Assembly (NCBI GenBank): GCA_011043375.1
Contig: DQYP01000225.1
Location: forward strand, 1-7,526
Reading direction: 5' to 3'
Source of the DNA: Thermotogaceae bacterium
GTDB lineage: Bacteria > Thermotogota > Thermotogae > B21-G9 > HyVt-16
DNA: 7,526 nucleotides
In this document: positions 7,138 to 7,526 of the stretch, piece after piece
Position numbering within the stretch: the stretch's first letter is position 1
Layout: each line of letters begins with the position of its first letter
Position numbers and translations under genes: made by a program
The notes under the pieces: model-generated
The model's input: only the letters and a program-made list of their open reading frames with translations
What the model was told of the DNA's origin: nothing
The model's database searches: none

Positions 7138-7205
7138 TCAAACACTCTCCCTGAACTTATATGAAAAATTATTTCTACTTACTTAGAATTAAGAAAAAAA
7201 TTTTC
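7138..7205 (-). promoter_or_regulatory. 5' leader of the importer operon with glycosyltransferase ribosome binding site
   Basis: About 68 bases separate the expected transcription start (near 7205) from the first ATG. The ribosome binding site AGGGAGAG is at 7152-7145. At the expected start of transcription sits GAAAA-N3-TTTTC (7193-7205), a short inverted repeat that could be an operator for the RpiR protein. The rest is A/T-rich with no strong hairpin, so I see no riboswitch or attenuator. Confidence 0.5.
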
Positions 7206-7211
7206 ACCAAA

Positions 7212-7240
7212 ATTATACATTATCAGTTACAATATGTCAA
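7212..7240 (-). promoter_or_regulatory. Consensus sigma-A promoter of the six-gene operon
   Basis: Read on the minus strand, TTGACA (7240-7235) and TATAAT (7217-7212) match the sigma-70/sigma-A consensus at every base, with an ideal 17-base spacer. The initiation site would be near 7205. Directly upstream is an A/T-rich stretch (7241-7255) in which CAAATTT occurs twice, 8 bases apart, which could act as an UP element. Such a perfect promoter in front of a sugar operon with its own regulator suggests control mainly by repression. Confidence 0.92.
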
Positions 7241-7286
7241 CAAATTTTCAAATTTCGTTAATCAGAGAATTCTTTGCTTTCGGCAT

Positions 7287-7323
7287 TATGAAATTACAAA
7301 CGTTATTTGAACCTAATTTCATA
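7287..7323. repeat. Perfect 10-bp inverted repeat upstream of the operon promoter
   Basis: TATGAAATTA (7287-7296) and TAATTTCATA (7314-7323) are exact inverted copies separated by 17 bases. Their centres are 27 bases apart. The repeat lies about 47 bases upstream of the -35 box. Arms containing TGAAA/TTTCA suit a dimeric or tetrameric regulator such as an RpiR protein, but this is inference. A hairpin with a 17-base A/T-rich loop would be weak. Confidence 0.7.
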
Positions 7324-7343
7324 GAGTAAAAGAGTGTTTCTGA

Positions 7344-7383
7344 GTGGAATAGAACTTACCAAGATGTTCGATTCTATTTCCAC
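7344..7383. repeat. Imperfect inverted repeat of a GTGGAAATRGAATC motif
   Basis: GTGGAATAGAA (7344-7354) is mirrored by TTCTATTTCCAC (7372-7383), with one extra base in the right arm and a 17-base gap. The right arm, read on the minus strand, is GTGGAAATAGAATC (7383-7370). It recurs on the plus strand as GTGGAAATGGAATC (7489-7502), differing at a single base out of 14. The flanks are not shared, so these are separate motif copies and not one long duplication. Confidence 0.6.
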
Positions 7384-7388
7384 GTCTC

Positions 7389-7445
7389 TTAATTACCTGT
7401 TTCATCCTGGATAATGTACTTGGGAGTCAAAGCATTTTTGGTCAT
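7389..7445 (-). pseudogene. Possible remnant of a type II antitoxin N-terminus
   Basis: A minus-strand ATG at 7445 gives MTKNALTPKYIIQDETGN and then TAA. The pattern PKYIxDExGN is typical of the first strand of small Phd/RelB-like antitoxins, where it is normally followed by K-x-A-V-x-L and a helix. Nothing of that kind follows in any frame downstream, and there is no ribosome binding site. The frame is also open upstream to the window edge at 7526. It is most likely a decayed fragment or a chance resemblance. Confidence 0.3.
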
Positions 7446-7526
7446 GAAAGCTGAAATATATTTAACTCTTGAATAAGACAAAGTTATAGTGGAAATGGAA
7501 TCAGTATTAAGAAATCTCGAAACAGA

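Larger units (their letters stand above)
7241..7526. other. Noncoding upstream region with repeats, no complete gene
   Basis: No complete gene is supported in these 286 bases. They contain the A/T-rich element next to the promoter, a perfect 10-bp inverted repeat (7287-7323), an imperfect inverted repeat (7344-7383) whose motif recurs at 7489-7502, and a short minus-strand antitoxin-like reading frame (7389-7445). A plus-strand GTG/ATG at 7489/7495 opens a frame to the window edge but has no ribosome binding site. The region may separate this operon from a gene outside the window. Confidence 0.6.

Noticed and set aside
7288..7329. Plus-strand mini-ORF MKLQTLFEPNFIE
   Set aside because: Thirteen codons with no ribosome binding site; its ends coincide with the inverted repeat, which explains the ATG.
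7344..7502. CRISPR-like repeats
   Set aside because: The repeats are only about 14 bases, occur on both strands and are unevenly spaced, with no spacers of regular length.
7489..7526. Plus-strand GTG (7489) or ATG (7495) opening a frame to the window edge (MESVLRNLET...)
   Set aside because: There is no Shine-Dalgarno sequence and no convincing promoter upstream, and only about a dozen codons are visible, so it cannot be supported as a gene.

Overview
The window looks like part of a thermophilic Thermotogota genome, most like Pseudothermotoga or Thermotoga relatives. The reasons are its AT-rich composition, the many AGA/AGG arginine codons, the Lys/Glu-rich proteins, and an inducible-type sugar ABC importer of the kind these genomes carry in many copies. 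This assignment rests on sequence style and was not checked by any search.

Left end, plus strand (1-803). The last 29 codons of a protein resembling the C-terminus of Gfo/Idh/MocA-family sugar oxidoreductases end at position 92. A textbook intrinsic terminator follows (110-143). Next is a gene for an RNase H-fold protein (210-803) with the full type I RNase H acidic active site. Its start is uncertain: the strongest Shine-Dalgarno sequence lies about 50 bases upstream and is followed directly by ATG-TAA.

Main body, minus strand (7240 down to 811). Six tightly packed genes appear to form one operon, driven by a perfect consensus sigma-A promoter at 7240-7212. In transcription order they are: a GT4-type glycosyltransferase, a secreted sugar-binding protein, two inner-membrane permeases, a MalK/UgpC-type ATPase, and an RpiR-family regulator with a phosphosugar-binding SIS domain. 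Together they describe a complete CUT1-type importer for a carbohydrate or glycoside, with its own regulator last and an intracellular glycosyltransferase first. A strong hairpin without a T-tract separates the binding-protein gene from the permease genes and probably adjusts their relative expression. The rpiR gene converges on the RNase H gene with only 7 bases between stop codons and no visible terminator.

Right end (7138-7526). This is 389 bases with no complete gene. It holds the operon promoter and leader, an A/T-rich upstream element, a perfect 10-bp inverted repeat, a 14-base motif in two near-identical copies plus a weaker third, and a short minus-strand reading frame whose 18 residues resemble the N-terminus of a type II antitoxin but stop at once.

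No CRISPR array, insertion sequence, tRNA or rRNA was seen. The most interesting points are the glycosyltransferase-importer-RpiR arrangement, the unexplained repeats upstream of the promoter, and the disturbed 5' end of the RNase H gene.
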